From NCBI RefSeq assembly GCF_024586455.1, contig NC_065919.1, positions 39,408,839 through 39,472,838 on the forward strand: DNA of 64,000 bases, read 5' to 3'. Position 1 is the stretch's first letter; every line of letters starts with the position of its first letter. The notes beneath the pieces were generated by a model, which was given only the letters and a program-made list of their open reading frames with translations, did not search any database and was not told the DNA's origin. Source of the DNA: Bactrocera neohumeralis (lineage: Eukaryota; Arthropoda; Insecta; Diptera; Tephritidae). This document shows positions 22,991 to 34,084 of the stretch, in pieces. Position numbers and translations under genes: made by a program.

Positions 22991-24050
22991 ACAGAAATAA
23001 GTGAAATTCAGTTTTGATACTTGCGTTACAGTAAGCTTTCAATATTATCGCTTTAGTTGTAGGTCCAGCTTATATACGTTCCTTACACAAAGTATTTGTT
23101 TTGTAGAAAAACCATCTATTTTAATGATACTAGTATGGTGTTGAAGCCCTAACAATCATGCATAAGTTTTACGTAAAGTGATAACCCTTTCACAAAATAG
23201 AGAAAAACAGTTGCTTTCAATTCAACATTCAGTTAAACAAAAAAAATTTTCTCACATCTTTAGATTTTAACTAATTTAACTCCAAGTCTGTCTATGATAA
23301 GCAGCTTTTATGTGGATACACATGTGCTCGTTCTCATCCTTATTTCAAGTATTTTATTTCCGTTTTACTTTATTTCCTCTCCACTTTTTCTATCTTGGCT
23401 TCACAATTTCACTGATTCCAGCTTGATAAGATAAATTGATAAACATTTCCGACATTATTGTCTTACATTTTTTCGGTTCCATTGCGTCCCGTACATAAAG
23501 TGCATTAGTTCTCATAAAGCACAAAGACTTAGTCCCCAATGACTGGCAGCTAAGTCAGCGAAATTAATTGTCAAAAAATTAAGGAAAATATTTAACGCGT
23601 TTTATAGCTAGGGATGCTTGCTTTCCTACATAAATTGAGTTATTAAATAACTGTAAAAATGTATGAGTGTATGAGCGGCATTAACACAAACAAACAGCAA
23701 TGTTTGCACTCGACACACCCCTGCTGGGAGCTCTGCGTGCCAAAATTTAATTACGGTTAATTAAATTCTTAATAATACAAAATATGCATGAATGGAGAGA
23801 AACTAAGACCAAAGAAAAATGGAAAAACAACATACTTCCATACTTTGTAGCTTAAATAAAAAACCAATATGCTTCATAATATATGAATAATAATAAACAA
23901 GTATGTTCAGTGCTGAAAAGCTTCAAATCAACTTTAATGTATTAATACGAGTAATATGAAATATGCAATGCACGTCCATAATTATCTGTGTGTGTCACTA
24001 AATAATGTATAGTAATATACGATCGTTGGTGTTGCCTCAAAAATATTTGT
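22991..24050. other. unannotated AT-rich sequence
   Basis: Nothing recognised on either strand. Confidence 0.4.
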
Positions 24051-25850
24051 ATTCTCTTGCAACATGTTGCTAAAGAGTATAATAGTTTTGTTCACCTAAT
24101 GGTTGTTTGCATCGCATAAAACTCATCGAGATAAATATAAGGTTATATGTAAGTATAGTTGATCAGGATGAAGAGGCGAGTTGAAATCCGGATGTCTGAG
24201 TGTCCGTCCGTCCGTCTGTGCACGACTTAACTTGAGTGTCACAGTGACAACGAGTACATCTAAATTTTTACACGCGAGATCATAAGAGAGGCCCTTATAG
24301 GAGCTGCTGACATAATTTGACGATGGACGTGGAACCGCCCACATTTACGTGAAAAGTCGTATGTCTGACTTCAACAAAATGAAGTAAATTGCATAATTCC
24401 GGTACTCTTATAGTACAGTGCGAAAAATCAAACTGCAACCACTTTCCAGTATTCCAATTATGTAGCAATGCATGTATCGAATTTTACTTTTAAAGTGTGC
24501 CAGCTTATGACCAAAAAGCATCCATATCGAACCAAAACTGTTTAAGCTCCCAGGTACCCAATATATAGATGTCAGTTCTTATAGTGATCTTTTTATCGAA
24601 AATATAGGTTAGTCTCTGAGATATATTATAGAGACTCAGAGATAATCCTTAGATGCTAATAATATGTCAGTGTGCAAATACTGGGTTGAATCGGATTAAT
24701 AATTCTCTAAGTCTACAAATACCCAATAAAAATTTGCGAATTTCCGGTGAACTTTATACCGGATTGGCCAATATAATATGTGGGTTATATTAATGAAATC
24801 GAGTGCACCTGTTTTTCTAACAACAGCCCATCTCTGTGCCCAAAATGGATAAAATTGAGTGACAGCTTATCCTAGCCCAAGTGTTATTAAAGATTTTCAA
24901 ACATCTGATTGACTTGATGGTATGTGAATTGCCTAATGAAACTTAGAGGACATCTTCTCTATTATTAAGATGTAGTAATACTAAAGAAAATATAATTGGG
25001 TGAATACTACACTATCTCTCATATACCAAATAAAAGGATTTCCAACTTTCGGCTGGCCTTATACTATATATTACATATTGACCGATATATGTAAGATATC
25101 TTAGCAAAATTAAATGAACGTATAACATTGCATATTAGGGTGGGTCGATTCCGGACTTTTTTCGATTCGGGATTTCTGAGAGTGCGGTACTTCCTGATTC
25201 CAATGCAACTTTTTGTTTTGAGATCGGATTGCATCTTCAACCGCAACTCCGGCCTTGAAATTTCGGAAATTCGCCTAAAATCGTGAAATTGTCTACCTAG
25301 CGCCTGAGGTACGCATCTCATGGCAAAATGTATAAAACAAAAGTTATTTGTCACGTCATTTGCTACCGAAATGGTATATGTGATCATGGCCGTAGGGCGA
25401 ACCGTTCCCGAGATATGAGCGAAAAGGCGGCGCGCCACAGCGCAAGGTGAAAATTGTTGCAGCTCTCAGCTAACCTGTATTGGTCACCCCGAACCCACCG
25501 CGTGGAGGTGGCTGCTCTTCGGGTTCCTCCCAATAACAGCTTCTGATATTTTATATTTGTATTTCAGGCGCTAGGTAGACAATTTCACGATTTTAGGCGA
25601 ATTTCCGAAATTTCAAGGCCGGAGTTGGGGTTGAAGATGCAATCCGATCTCAAAACAAAAGGTTGCATTGGAATCAGGAAGTACTAAGGCAACTTTTCCG
25701 CACTATTAGAAATCCCGAATCGAAAAAAGTCCGGAATCGACCCACCCTATTGCATATTTCTCCGTTTTTGAGCCTTTCAAAATGTAAGACTGTAAAATGT
25801 TCGGTTACACCTGAACTTAGCTCTTCTTTACTTGCTTATATTAGTATAGA
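24051..25850 (-). repeat. family C Helentron-like repeat, interrupted by a MITE
   Basis: The tail at the left reads 'ctcttgcaacatgttgctaa', 'gttgaaatccggatgtctga' and 'gtgtccgtccgtccgtctgt'. The head at the right is AAAATGTTCGGTTACACC, CTGAACTTAG and TTTACTTGCTT, ending near 25846. The element at 25137-25748 is inserted near its head. Confidence 0.75.
25137..25748. mobile_element. long-TIR MITE with 10-bp target duplication
   Basis: The 612-bp element starts AGGGTGGGTCGATTCCGG and ends with the exact complement CCGGAATCGACCCACCCT. The inverted arms extend about 175-180 bp each (25137-25315 and 25565-25748) with few mismatches. It is flanked by ATTGCATATT at 25127-25136 and 25749-25758. The 250-bp centre is not repeated and has no domain. 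A 9-10 bp duplication with long inverted ends suits a Mutator-like MITE or an FB-like element. Open frames across the arms are artefacts. Confidence 0.85.
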
Positions 25851-26329
25851 CATATACCACATAATTGCTTTGCACCAAAAGGTCACTCAATTACAATAAC
25901 CCTATAATTTAAATATACATGACATAGATATATGATAATCGTGTGGAATTATTTGAAATTTTATTGATTTATAATGACTTTTGCCAGGGATATGTGAATG
26001 GCTACACTTGTGTCCTTTTACAGCCACGTGTAGCCGGCACAAGGTTTGACTGTGGGTGTAAATTTTATTCATTTGCGTGTATGTTAATTGTAATTTGATG
26101 TCTTAAAGTCGTAAAAATATTTTAAGAACGGTAATTTTTATTGCTTGTGCTTTCATTTAGTGAATATTAAAATTTTGTTATGTAATGCAATCAATAATTT
26201 TGAGGTTTTCGAAGGACCTTTTCTTATGCTTGCGATAGCTTTCTGACCACTTGAGACTTATGGTTGATGTACTCATTCATAGTTGCCATACAGTGGACAA
26301 TTAAATATATATATAAACGGTCAGCATGA
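25851..26329. other. unannotated AT-rich sequence
   Basis: Nothing recognised. Confidence 0.4.
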
Positions 26330-27210
26330 AGAGAACGATCGATATTTAAGAGAAACATAAACAATAGCATTACTCAAAGTGTTTCCCATATGAAACTAAG
26401 TACATATATCCATTTTCCTTTTTTTGGGAAGTTTTGTATTTAACCCGAAAAGAACTGCGCCGGTTTGGCGGCCAAAAATTATCGATCCTCTATGAACCTT
26501 ATTCCATTGAGGGCCTTTTACATCGGTCGGAGCAAAGAGTGATCAGAAAATTATCAGTGTCTAGTCGCAAGTTCTGTCCGTTTTTCGGCAATTAATCGCT
26601 TTAAGTTGAGTGGCTGAGTTGTTGTCGGTAGCAATGGTTTCCCTGGATTTTGGAAGGTCACAATGCAGGACCCTCTTGGCATCCTACCTATCAGAAATAA
26701 CTTGGCTTCAATGATATTCGGCTTTACCACTAATTTGGTGCTTATGTAAGGTTTGAAAAATGATTTAGTGCACTTATAGTTGGCATAACGGATCCATTTT
26801 TTATTACTAGTTCCAACCCAATCCAAAAACGACTCCTTTTTATAGTGTTCAAACAGTATTTCTGACAATAAAATAGTGTTTCAACGCCTCTTGGCTCCAA
26901 TTCATATGACACTCTATTTCCTTGCTTTTGAAAGTATTCAGCTACTTTAAACGTTTTGAAATGCCTACTCTATGATTACCACATATTTTGCGAGTTTTTC
27001 TTGGGTTTGGAAACAATCTTCAACTAGTAATGTTTCCAGTTACGCATCTTCAATTTTTTCTGATCCAGAACGTTCTTCGAAATTAAATCGCTAGAGCATA
27101 TTCACCATAAACTTACATCAAAATACGATGACTTTCGACTGAGGTTTCATTCATATTTATTAAGTAATGAAGAAAACTCCCTGGGAAAAATACAAAAAAA
27201 TTTCAAGTAC
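26330..27210 (-). pseudogene. mariner transposase pseudogene
   Basis: Minus-strand reading from about 27190 to 26335 follows the mariner transposase across several frames. The blocks in order are 'VYGEYALA', 'EDCFQTQEKLAKYV', 'VSYELEPRGVET', then the 'NKKWIRYANYKCTKSFFKP' block (catalytic Asp region; relatives read DEKWI), 'KPNI', and 'LNLKRLIAEKRTELATRH'. After a gap come 'KALNGIRFIEDR', 'AAKPAQFF' and 'VSYGKHFE'. The segment with the second and third catalytic residues is missing, and there are many stops and frameshifts. It is more diverged than the other mariner copies here and appears to belong to a different lineage. Confidence 0.8.
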
Positions 27211-28370
27211 ATTTATTTGAGTGCAAAAATTATTAGAGTTAATGCTTCAAATGAATGGGATGTACTGAAAAAGACGCACAAGGACTTCTTTTTAAAAGAG
27301 AACTACTCTCAATTGCTGTATTTGTAAAAAATGATAAATTCTATTAGAATAAGCGTTAAAAGAATATAGTTATTAGATCAAGAAAAAATAAAATATATTT
27401 AAAGAAAAATTGTCACTTATTATATAAGCCGTCATCGAAAAAATGGTCGTTGAAAAGAGCGAGTGACCCAAAACATTAATGGTGCACTTGGCCATGTCAC
27501 TCGGTTGACATTTCAAGCGTTTGTCTGAAAAAGGACAATAGGCATGCAGAAACAATTGCTGGCGTGGACAAATGCCATTTTCGGATGTCTACTTTTGGGC
27601 AGCGAGCACGTGCCGACTACACTGAGCATTGAGGATTTTTGTGCCGAGCTAACTTTTACATGTTGACCTCTTTGTGGGATTTGCTTTTTTATTTTGCATT
27701 TTTATCTTTATTGTGCCCACTCAAAAAGTGCCTTCGGCGAAATTGTGGTGGATGCAAATTAACTTGTAACAGTTTCATGGTCACTCATTATTTAAATTGT
27801 TTTAAAGTGTCCACTCAAGTTGGTTGCCGCCTTCCTCTTGTACTTGGACACAGTAAATTGGTTTACCAAATGGCAAACCTATGATTTTATTTATTTTAGG
27901 GTAGTCGACACTTTACTAAATATGTTAAATGACGGCAAATTTAAATTTTTAGTTCATTTTGGCACAACAATTATAAGCGTTGAAGTAGGACATAATCGTG
28001 TGTGCTTGAGTTTATGTACATATATTATGACTGTAAACTGTGTTGATTTTTAGTGAGAACAAATTGGTATCTAATATCAAACGAAAAAAATAAAGAAGCA
28101 AGGAAGGTGGAATTACGGCACTGCCGATTATGATCAATACGTTTTCAAATCCCCTTTGAGGCCGGTAAAAACGAAATTCGACATTTCTGGTAGTTCTGGA
28201 TTACATTTAATTGTATTCAAGGTAAAGCACAAGGAACAATTAAAACAGTTCTTTAAAAATTATCCTCGGAAGGCAATAATATTGTATTATATAATTATAA
28301 CTTATAAATAGAAAATATCCGAGTTTATTAAGCTTTCATTCCTTTTTTAATTATTGAGTTTTTTTTTGTA
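27211..28370. other. unannotated AT-rich sequence
   Basis: The 27540-28050 part is open in several frames on the plus strand, but I see no recognisable domain and the composition is not coding-like. Confidence 0.4.
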
Positions 28371-28374
28371 ATTA

Positions 28375-28580
28375 TTAAACGATTTCATCTTCAGTCAAAT
28401 TTATACTTTTGTGAATGTTCAATGAAGCAAGACCATTAAGACGATCTTGTCCCATCATATTTATAAGATAACTTTTGATTCTTCTTAAAGTCGAAAACGA
28501 TCGTACTGGAGCTACTTTTGTTACAAGCAATGCTATGAAAATACTGTTTAAATTTTCAAATGTTTTCACGTTTCCAATCC
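28375..28580 (-). pseudogene. hAT transposase C-terminal fragment
   Basis: The minus strand encodes the hAT dimerisation tail: 'FIALLVTKVAPVRSFSTLRR' followed by 'IKSYLINMMGQDRLNGLASL' and 'NIHKSINLTEDEIV', ending at a stop at 28375. Relatives read 'PVTVATAERSFSTLRRIK' here, so it is clearly this family with a few changes. Upstream sequence to about 28800 may be more of the same transposase but is too decayed to align by eye. Confidence 0.75.
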
Positions 28581-28888
28581 AAAATGAAAAGTTGAAGTCG
28601 TTGATACAAATTCTCTACGGTTGAAATTGCTATTTATATATTTCCAAAATACCAATAAAAGAGAATGCAATATGGAGCTTTTCTTTTAGAGATTTCAATG
28701 AACTGACATCACTGTTATGCCTATAGATAAATCGTGCACTTAAACCAATTGCTTTTAGTTAAAGCGGTTATCCATTTATCTCTAGTTTTAGAATTATTTA
28801 TTGCATCTCGAGGTATATATTCGTAATTCTTAATAATTATATTCAACTATTTTATTCAAATTATTTTACGTATTATTCGTACCTAGAA

Positions 28889-29156
28889 AAAACAAGAAAA
28901 CACGTTAACTTCGGCTGCACCGAAGCTAATATACCCTTCACAGGAGCGTTTCTTTTAGTAAGTATGTGTTCAGTTTGTATGGAAGCTATATGCTATAGTA
29001 ATCCGATCTGAACAATTTTTTCAGAGATTATATTATTACCTTAAGCAGTAGTCCATGTCAAATTTCGTGAAGATACCACGTCAAATGCGAAAGTTTTCCA
29101 TACAAGAACTTGATTCCGATCGTTCGGTTTGTACAGCAGCTATATGCTATAGTTAA
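28889..29156 (+). repeat. family A DINE-1-like repeat, head half
   Basis: It starts AACAAGAAAACACGTTAACT with the hairpin CTTCGGCTGCACCGAAG. Repeat text includes 'gatccgatcgttcgg'-like blocks, 'gcagctatatgctatagt' and 'aagataccacgtcaaatgcg'. It stops at the TTAA (29153-29156) used by the piggyBac insertion; 'ccggtctaa' after 31665 is the continuation, but the copy then diverges. Confidence 0.8.
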
Positions 29157-29340
29157 CCCTCTACCGCATGGCCATCTTCGTTATGAAAAAAAAAATAAAA
29201 CTCCACTAATATACGTTTATTTTGAATCCATTTACATATATTTGTAGAAAAAAATATTTTAAAATGCATATTTTACCAGAAAATAAAAGACGCCATATAT
29301 GGCTCTCTATGCATACAAAGTTGCTTGGAGTGTATTACTT

Positions 29341-31169
29341 TTACTCAGTGTGGAAGCGTGTGAAACAGTTTCGTTTGTCATTGTAGCACAGGAATACATT
29401 ACATTTCTCACAAAAAGTATACGAACGGAATGAGCAGTCATTTTGACAAAGTTGTCTATTTTTCATCCATTTCGGAAAGTGTCCAATACAGTCGGTACGT
29501 ATAGAATTCAAAGGAAAGTCTTGACGCTTACCCTTTTTGGTGCCTTCTCTGCTTGTTGTCGGAGATGAAGAGTTTGATACCGATGCAATTGGACGCCCTC
29601 GTTTTCGGGATTTTCCTACCTTGCAAAGATGTTCGCTCACTGCAAGTTTGAAATTAAATAACGGCATAAATTCCCCTGACTTACGGCGCCACAAGATCCA
29701 AGAATTTACAAGGCACATATCAATCATGTGGAAAAAAATCTTTTTGTACCAAACCTTAGTGCGTAAATGAATTCTATAAAGACCAAGTAGTGAATCAAGC
29801 AAGTCTACGCCGCCCATATAATTATTGTAAACGTCGACAGACTGTGGTGAATGAATTTCAATATACTTTTTCTTTTTTTTACTAAAACGTGTCTTTGTGG
29901 ATATAGGTTGGCATCCAACGAAAGTTGAAAGAATATTTACTACCTTATTGTCAAACCAAGAAACGAGGCCCAGTTTGACCCCGTCGATTTTAGTTACCTT
30001 CTCCACCATGCTGCCTCTCCCCAACTTTTTCAATTCCTTTTCCGTCGGCATCTTACAGTTAGGGACTCGATTAAGTCTTACCGTACCCAAAGACAATAAA
30101 CCATTTTTCATGAGATGCACTTGGAGGCCGGGGCTTGTAAACCAGTTGTCAAAAAAAATTTTGTAATTTTGATATCTCGGTACAGTGACTGCTAGCCTTG
30201 TAACAACATTTCGCTGATTCCCAGATTCGGTGATCCCTTTGGATGTTTATCACTTTGTGCTCCAGCAAATATATCAAAATCGTAGCTAAATCCTGAAACT
30301 CCACTTAAAACAAAATTCTTGAAACCCCATTTGTGCGGTTTGGCCGGAATGTATTGTTTTAGATGATGTCTGCACTTTGTGGGAATTATTTGCTCATCCA
30401 CAACCAGTTGCTCCTCTTTTGGTATGAGCAGTACCTTTTCACGGATTTTATTTAGAAGTGGTCGAACTTTGAACAGCTTGTCAAATCCATCTTCACCTGG
30501 CGATTTCATATCCTCATTGTTGTTGAAATGCAAAAAGCGTTTAATGTTTTCCCATCTATTGCAAGTCATGATGGTGCGTACAAATTCTTGGCCAACTGTA
30601 GTATCCCAATAATGCCTCGACGATGGTAATTTCATCAAAGACATGTATAAGACTATGCCTGAAAACAAATTTTCACTAAGTTTCTCCACAGTGTTTACGC
30701 TGAACTCACCTATAAATTGCTCTATTTCGCTCTTAGTAATATTTGCCGGCTTATTTATGTCTTTTTGCAGCGCAAGTATGTTCGATTGTTCAACTATAAA
30801 GTTTATCAAATCTTCGTCAAAGAAAAATTGAAAGAACTCCGCTGGCGTCTCTAATTCATCGATAAAACTTGGAAGCTCCATGTCTCCTTGAAATGGAAAG
30901 TTTTCACTTAAATACGGGGGCAAGTTATTTTCTTTCCAGTTTGGTGGTTTCGATTTTTTAGCGCGTTCTTCGTTTGAGCTACTAGGCTCGTCATATACGT
31001 CTTCGGAACTGCTTTCATCGGTCTCCGATATATATACATCTTCCTGGCCAGAAACTTGTGCTCCAACAACTTCTTCATCTGATTCGGATATATAATCATC
31101 GTCGCTTTGAAGCCCATTATCGACTACATTTATATATCTTAAATTTCCATAAAAAGATCTTGCATCCAT
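29341..31169 (-). pseudogene. piggyBac transposase, one frameshift
   Basis: The DDE transposase runs from Met at 31167-31169 ('MDARSFYG') to the stop at 29341, about 600 residues, matching the family. The N-terminus is acidic (residues 20-70). The catalytic Asp residues are visible in 'LVVDEQIIPTK' (30396-30398), 'FFDNWFTS' (30148-30150) and 'YMGGVDLLD' (29803-29805). The C-terminus is a cysteine-rich zinc-binding domain ('CQNDCSFRSYTFCEKCNVFLC') as in other family members. A one-base deletion near 30205-30214 shifts the frame; the first frame stops at 30192-30194, and the second catalytic block lies between there and the next Met at 30118-30120. In-frame residues 155-171 ('GEFSVNTVEKLSENLFS') look like an unspliced intron. 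Without a repaired frame the product would lack two catalytic residues, so this copy is probably inactive unless the frameshift is a sequencing error. Confidence 0.92.
30659..30709 (-). other. putative 51-bp in-frame intron in the piggyBac transposase
   Basis: The minus strand reads ATAG|GTGAGT at the left edge and TTTTCAG|GC at the right. The 51 bp contain no stop. Removing them joins 'IEQFIG' to 'IVLYMSLMKLP', which restores the uninterrupted hydrophobic helix that other piggyBac transposases have before the LPS..YW motif. The length is close to the short-intron size class of flies. Confidence 0.75.
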
Positions 31170-31206
31170 TTCTGAAAAAATTTTACTAAAATGCATGAAA
31201 GGCAAA

Positions 31207-31311
31207 ATAGTATGTACTGCATGAAAGGCCACATATGGCTTCGACAGTTTTTCCAAAAATAGTATGTACTGCATGATAGGCCATATATGGCTTTGTCCGA
31301 TTTTGCACAAA
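31207..31311. repeat. 52-bp tandem duplication in the piggyBac 5' region
   Basis: Two units of 52 bp start at 31207 and 31259 ('atagtatgtactgcatga'). Each carries a GGCCAYATATGGCTT palindrome. A partial third match ('aaatgcatgaaaggcaaa') precedes them. They lie just upstream of the transposase start and may hold its promoter or transposase-binding sites. Confidence 0.8.
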
Positions 31312-31665
31312 AGCGTGCCTATAGTACTTACCTTCCAATCGGTTTGTATTTTTATTGTGTGAACACTATGTTTTTCCTTCGAAAAATAATTTTTTCTCCG
31401 AGAAAAGTCCTAATTTTGATGATAAAAATTTTGTCCAAAACACCACGAAATACACTTAGCGTTACTCATGTGAGACACCTTCACAAAATAAACGAAAACA
31501 ACAAGCAAAACCTATCAAAATCAAACAGTATCTGAAATATCAACAAAGAATTGTCCAAAGAAAACTACCGTTACAAATTTGTTCCGCTACATCACTTTCC
31601 TAGTGCAAAGCCAAATGCAACAAATCCCAAAACCATATATGGCGTTGTATGCGGTAGAGGGTTAA

Positions 31666-32656
31666 CCGGTCTAATGTACAGAGTTATGGGACCAATATCT
31701 TAATTAGTTTAAGAAGCAACGTAAGTAGAGCAACAGAAGCTTAAAATGAGTCAGAGAAATTGCAAATGCAAAGCGAAATGTATCTGAGTGAGTGTAATGT
31801 ATAGTGTGAGCCTAATAAGATATCTCGTTACTTATGAAATATTTAAAGTTTTGGTATTTATCAAAAAGAGAGTTGCACAATATTTTTCACAAAAATCCGG
31901 AACGAAAATTGTCAGCTATAGAAACCTTTAATACAATTCAAGAAGAATTTAAAAATCAACTTTCCCTCATATTTTCTCAGCAATTTCGCCCATTTAAGAT
32001 AAAAATCGCAATAAAAACTTCTCTGTAGTGGTATTTAATTAGTTTGCGTCGTTTTTCACCTTCTTCTGGTGACAGCAAGTTTAACAACTATTTTCTTGCT
32101 AAACTCATTAGGCGCGCTGCACAAATATCGCGCAGCAAATTGACTTAATAGAAATGCTGGCACGTAATTAAAACTTGTTATGATTATGCAGCTCTAGTGG
32201 CCGCCATAGCTTAGACTTTCGCGCTAAAGAGCAAAGTAAAGAAGAAGTGTATAACTTTATCATGAAAAAGGAGACGACTGCGCTATTAAATGACAATCCG
32301 TTTAATGGAGGCTTAGCAGCAGAGTGGGCTAAGAAGAATACTGCATATTTGATTTGGCACAGGAAACACCTGTATATTTGATGAACTTTCTTAGGAAACT
32401 TTCTAGGAATTTTGTCTAATCGTATATTAAACAGCTCAAAGTTTATAAATTTCATTGTTTCTTTAAAAATGTATTGCAACAAATATGCACTATTATGCTC
32501 TATTAAGACAACAGCTTTTTCCACTATTCGGGTTTTTAGAGCGGTACAGTAATATAATTTTAAACACTAATTTTAACCTTTTATATTAAACTCGCTCCAT
32601 CTAATCGAAAGCTTTTTAAGTACAAATTTTTCGGCAATAACAAATCATTAACTTAC
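31666..32656. other. unannotated AT-rich sequence
   Basis: Apart from a few bases of family A next to the piggyBac, nothing is recognised. Confidence 0.4.
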
Positions 32657-32796
32657 CTTGTAAAGACTTCGTGCGCTCAGTGTTGCTGTCTGTTTACGGC
32701 GGCATTGATTACAACGTCAACGAATCTATGAAGGAATTAAGCAGAAAATAACAAATTAAATCAATGCCGGCAAGAAAAGTACGCTAAGTGAAAACT
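32657..32796 (-). promoter_or_regulatory. candidate initiator and non-coding 5' exon
   Basis: The minus strand has a TCAGTT initiator match (32793-32798). It is followed by 140 bp of higher GC ending in the strong donor ACAAG|GTAAGT (donor bases 32651-32656). No long reading frame is inside, so it would be untranslated. It could be a distal first exon of the Pde6-like gene, whose coding exon has an acceptor-like CACTAG at 4095-4100. This is a pattern-based guess with no similarity support; no downstream promoter element was found. Confidence 0.28.
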
Positions 32797-34084
32797 GAAA
32801 CGAGCGACACGCGTTGACGTTAGAAACACCCTAAATCACCGTTGATGTGCGCCACGTCGTATACGCAACCTAAATAATCTATGTATAAGCCACAACAAAT
32901 AAAATACAGTGTGCGGCCACCTTAACCACGCACCCCTCTCGGTCGTATAGCGCAAACTAGTTGTGGCTGCCGAGTTCGTTGCCAACTGCGAACGCAAAGG
33001 AAATTAAATTAGGGCAAAATAAACCCTTCACATGGCTTAAGCCAAATTTGTCGTATATTTAATATGATTTACTTGAAACCTAACCTCACTTAAAGAGAGC
33101 AGGAACTTTATAGCGCTGCATTGGTAACGCAAAATTTCGGCCTTAAACTGTCAATGTTACATGCACCGAACGATGATTGTTATTATTATTATGTGCCATT
33201 ATTAGTATTAATCCAACAAACGAATTTATTTGCTACCCAAACAGCTGGCATAAAACAAAAGTGTGTGACAGAAAGTATCACCAGTGCTATTGGGGCGTGT
33301 GTTGTGGCAGAGGCATGTTTTCACAACAACAAGAAAGTATGCCGCAACATGGCAGTCAAGCCGCAGCAACTAACAAGGACAATGAATGTCAATTACCTAC
33401 TTCGGTATACTTACTGGTATATAAATTTGATTTTGTGTACAAACTGATTTTGGCAAAGTTCTATGTGTGCTAGTAAATAATTGCTCTTGCGGAGTAGCAG
33501 TTGCCAGTACGTGAGAAACTGTTTATTTTGGGTGGGAGTATGTGGTGAGTATACGTACATACATACATATGTATATTATATCAGGTTCAGGCTTGCTGTT
33601 GTGCCTGCTGAGTGCGACGGTTATTTTGTTATGAATTTGTTAGCGAATTGCATATAAATTAGTTCCAGAAAATATTATTTTGATTTTCCACATATGTTAT
33701 GTAATCCATGAATTGTAATATATAGCTTGCTACCAAAGTTAGGCCAAATATAATACTCATTAGTGTGCAGCGAACTTAAAAGCTGAATTAGACACGTCAG
33801 TAGTTAATTAATACTTCGAAAAATCATAATTTTCTTCTCATATATCAAAAGAAGTTACTAAATTATATATATATATATATGTATATATATTATATTCTCA
33901 CATATAAGGTATGTATTTTAGAAATTTAGAAGGATTTATTAAAAATGTATAGCCCGTTCAAATGTCTTTGAGCATACACGTCATTGAATATGCTGAGACA
34001 ATACTAACCATACAGACATAAAAAACATATACAATTATTTTCATTTACATTGCATTTTACGCATGATTACATAAATAAACGTAT
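32797..34084. other. unannotated sequence
   Basis: The first 250 bp have relatively high GC; the rest is AT-rich. There are no recognised genes. A (TA)n run occurs at 33863-33890. Confidence 0.4.
33863..33890. repeat. TA dinucleotide microsatellite
   Basis: Alternating TA with one GT interruption is read directly. Confidence 0.85.

Larger units (their letters stand above)
29157..31661 (-). mobile_element. piggyBac element, nearly intact, with TTAA duplication
   Basis: The 2505-bp element has 13-bp inverted termini (CCCTCTACCGCAT at both ends) and TTAA on each side (29153-29156, 31662-31665), the diagnostic target of the superfamily. Family A copies elsewhere read 'atagttaaccgatctg' at this spot, so the pre-insertion site is visible. 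The transposase occupies 29341-31169 on the minus strand. Subterminal palindromes built on CCATATATGG lie near both ends. The termini are unlike those of the original Trichoplusia element (CCCTAG...), so this is a different piggyBac lineage. Confidence 0.95.

Noticed and set aside
25064..25438. 124-codon minus-strand frame
   Set aside because: It covers an inverted arm of the MITE; the same peptide text appears from the other arm.
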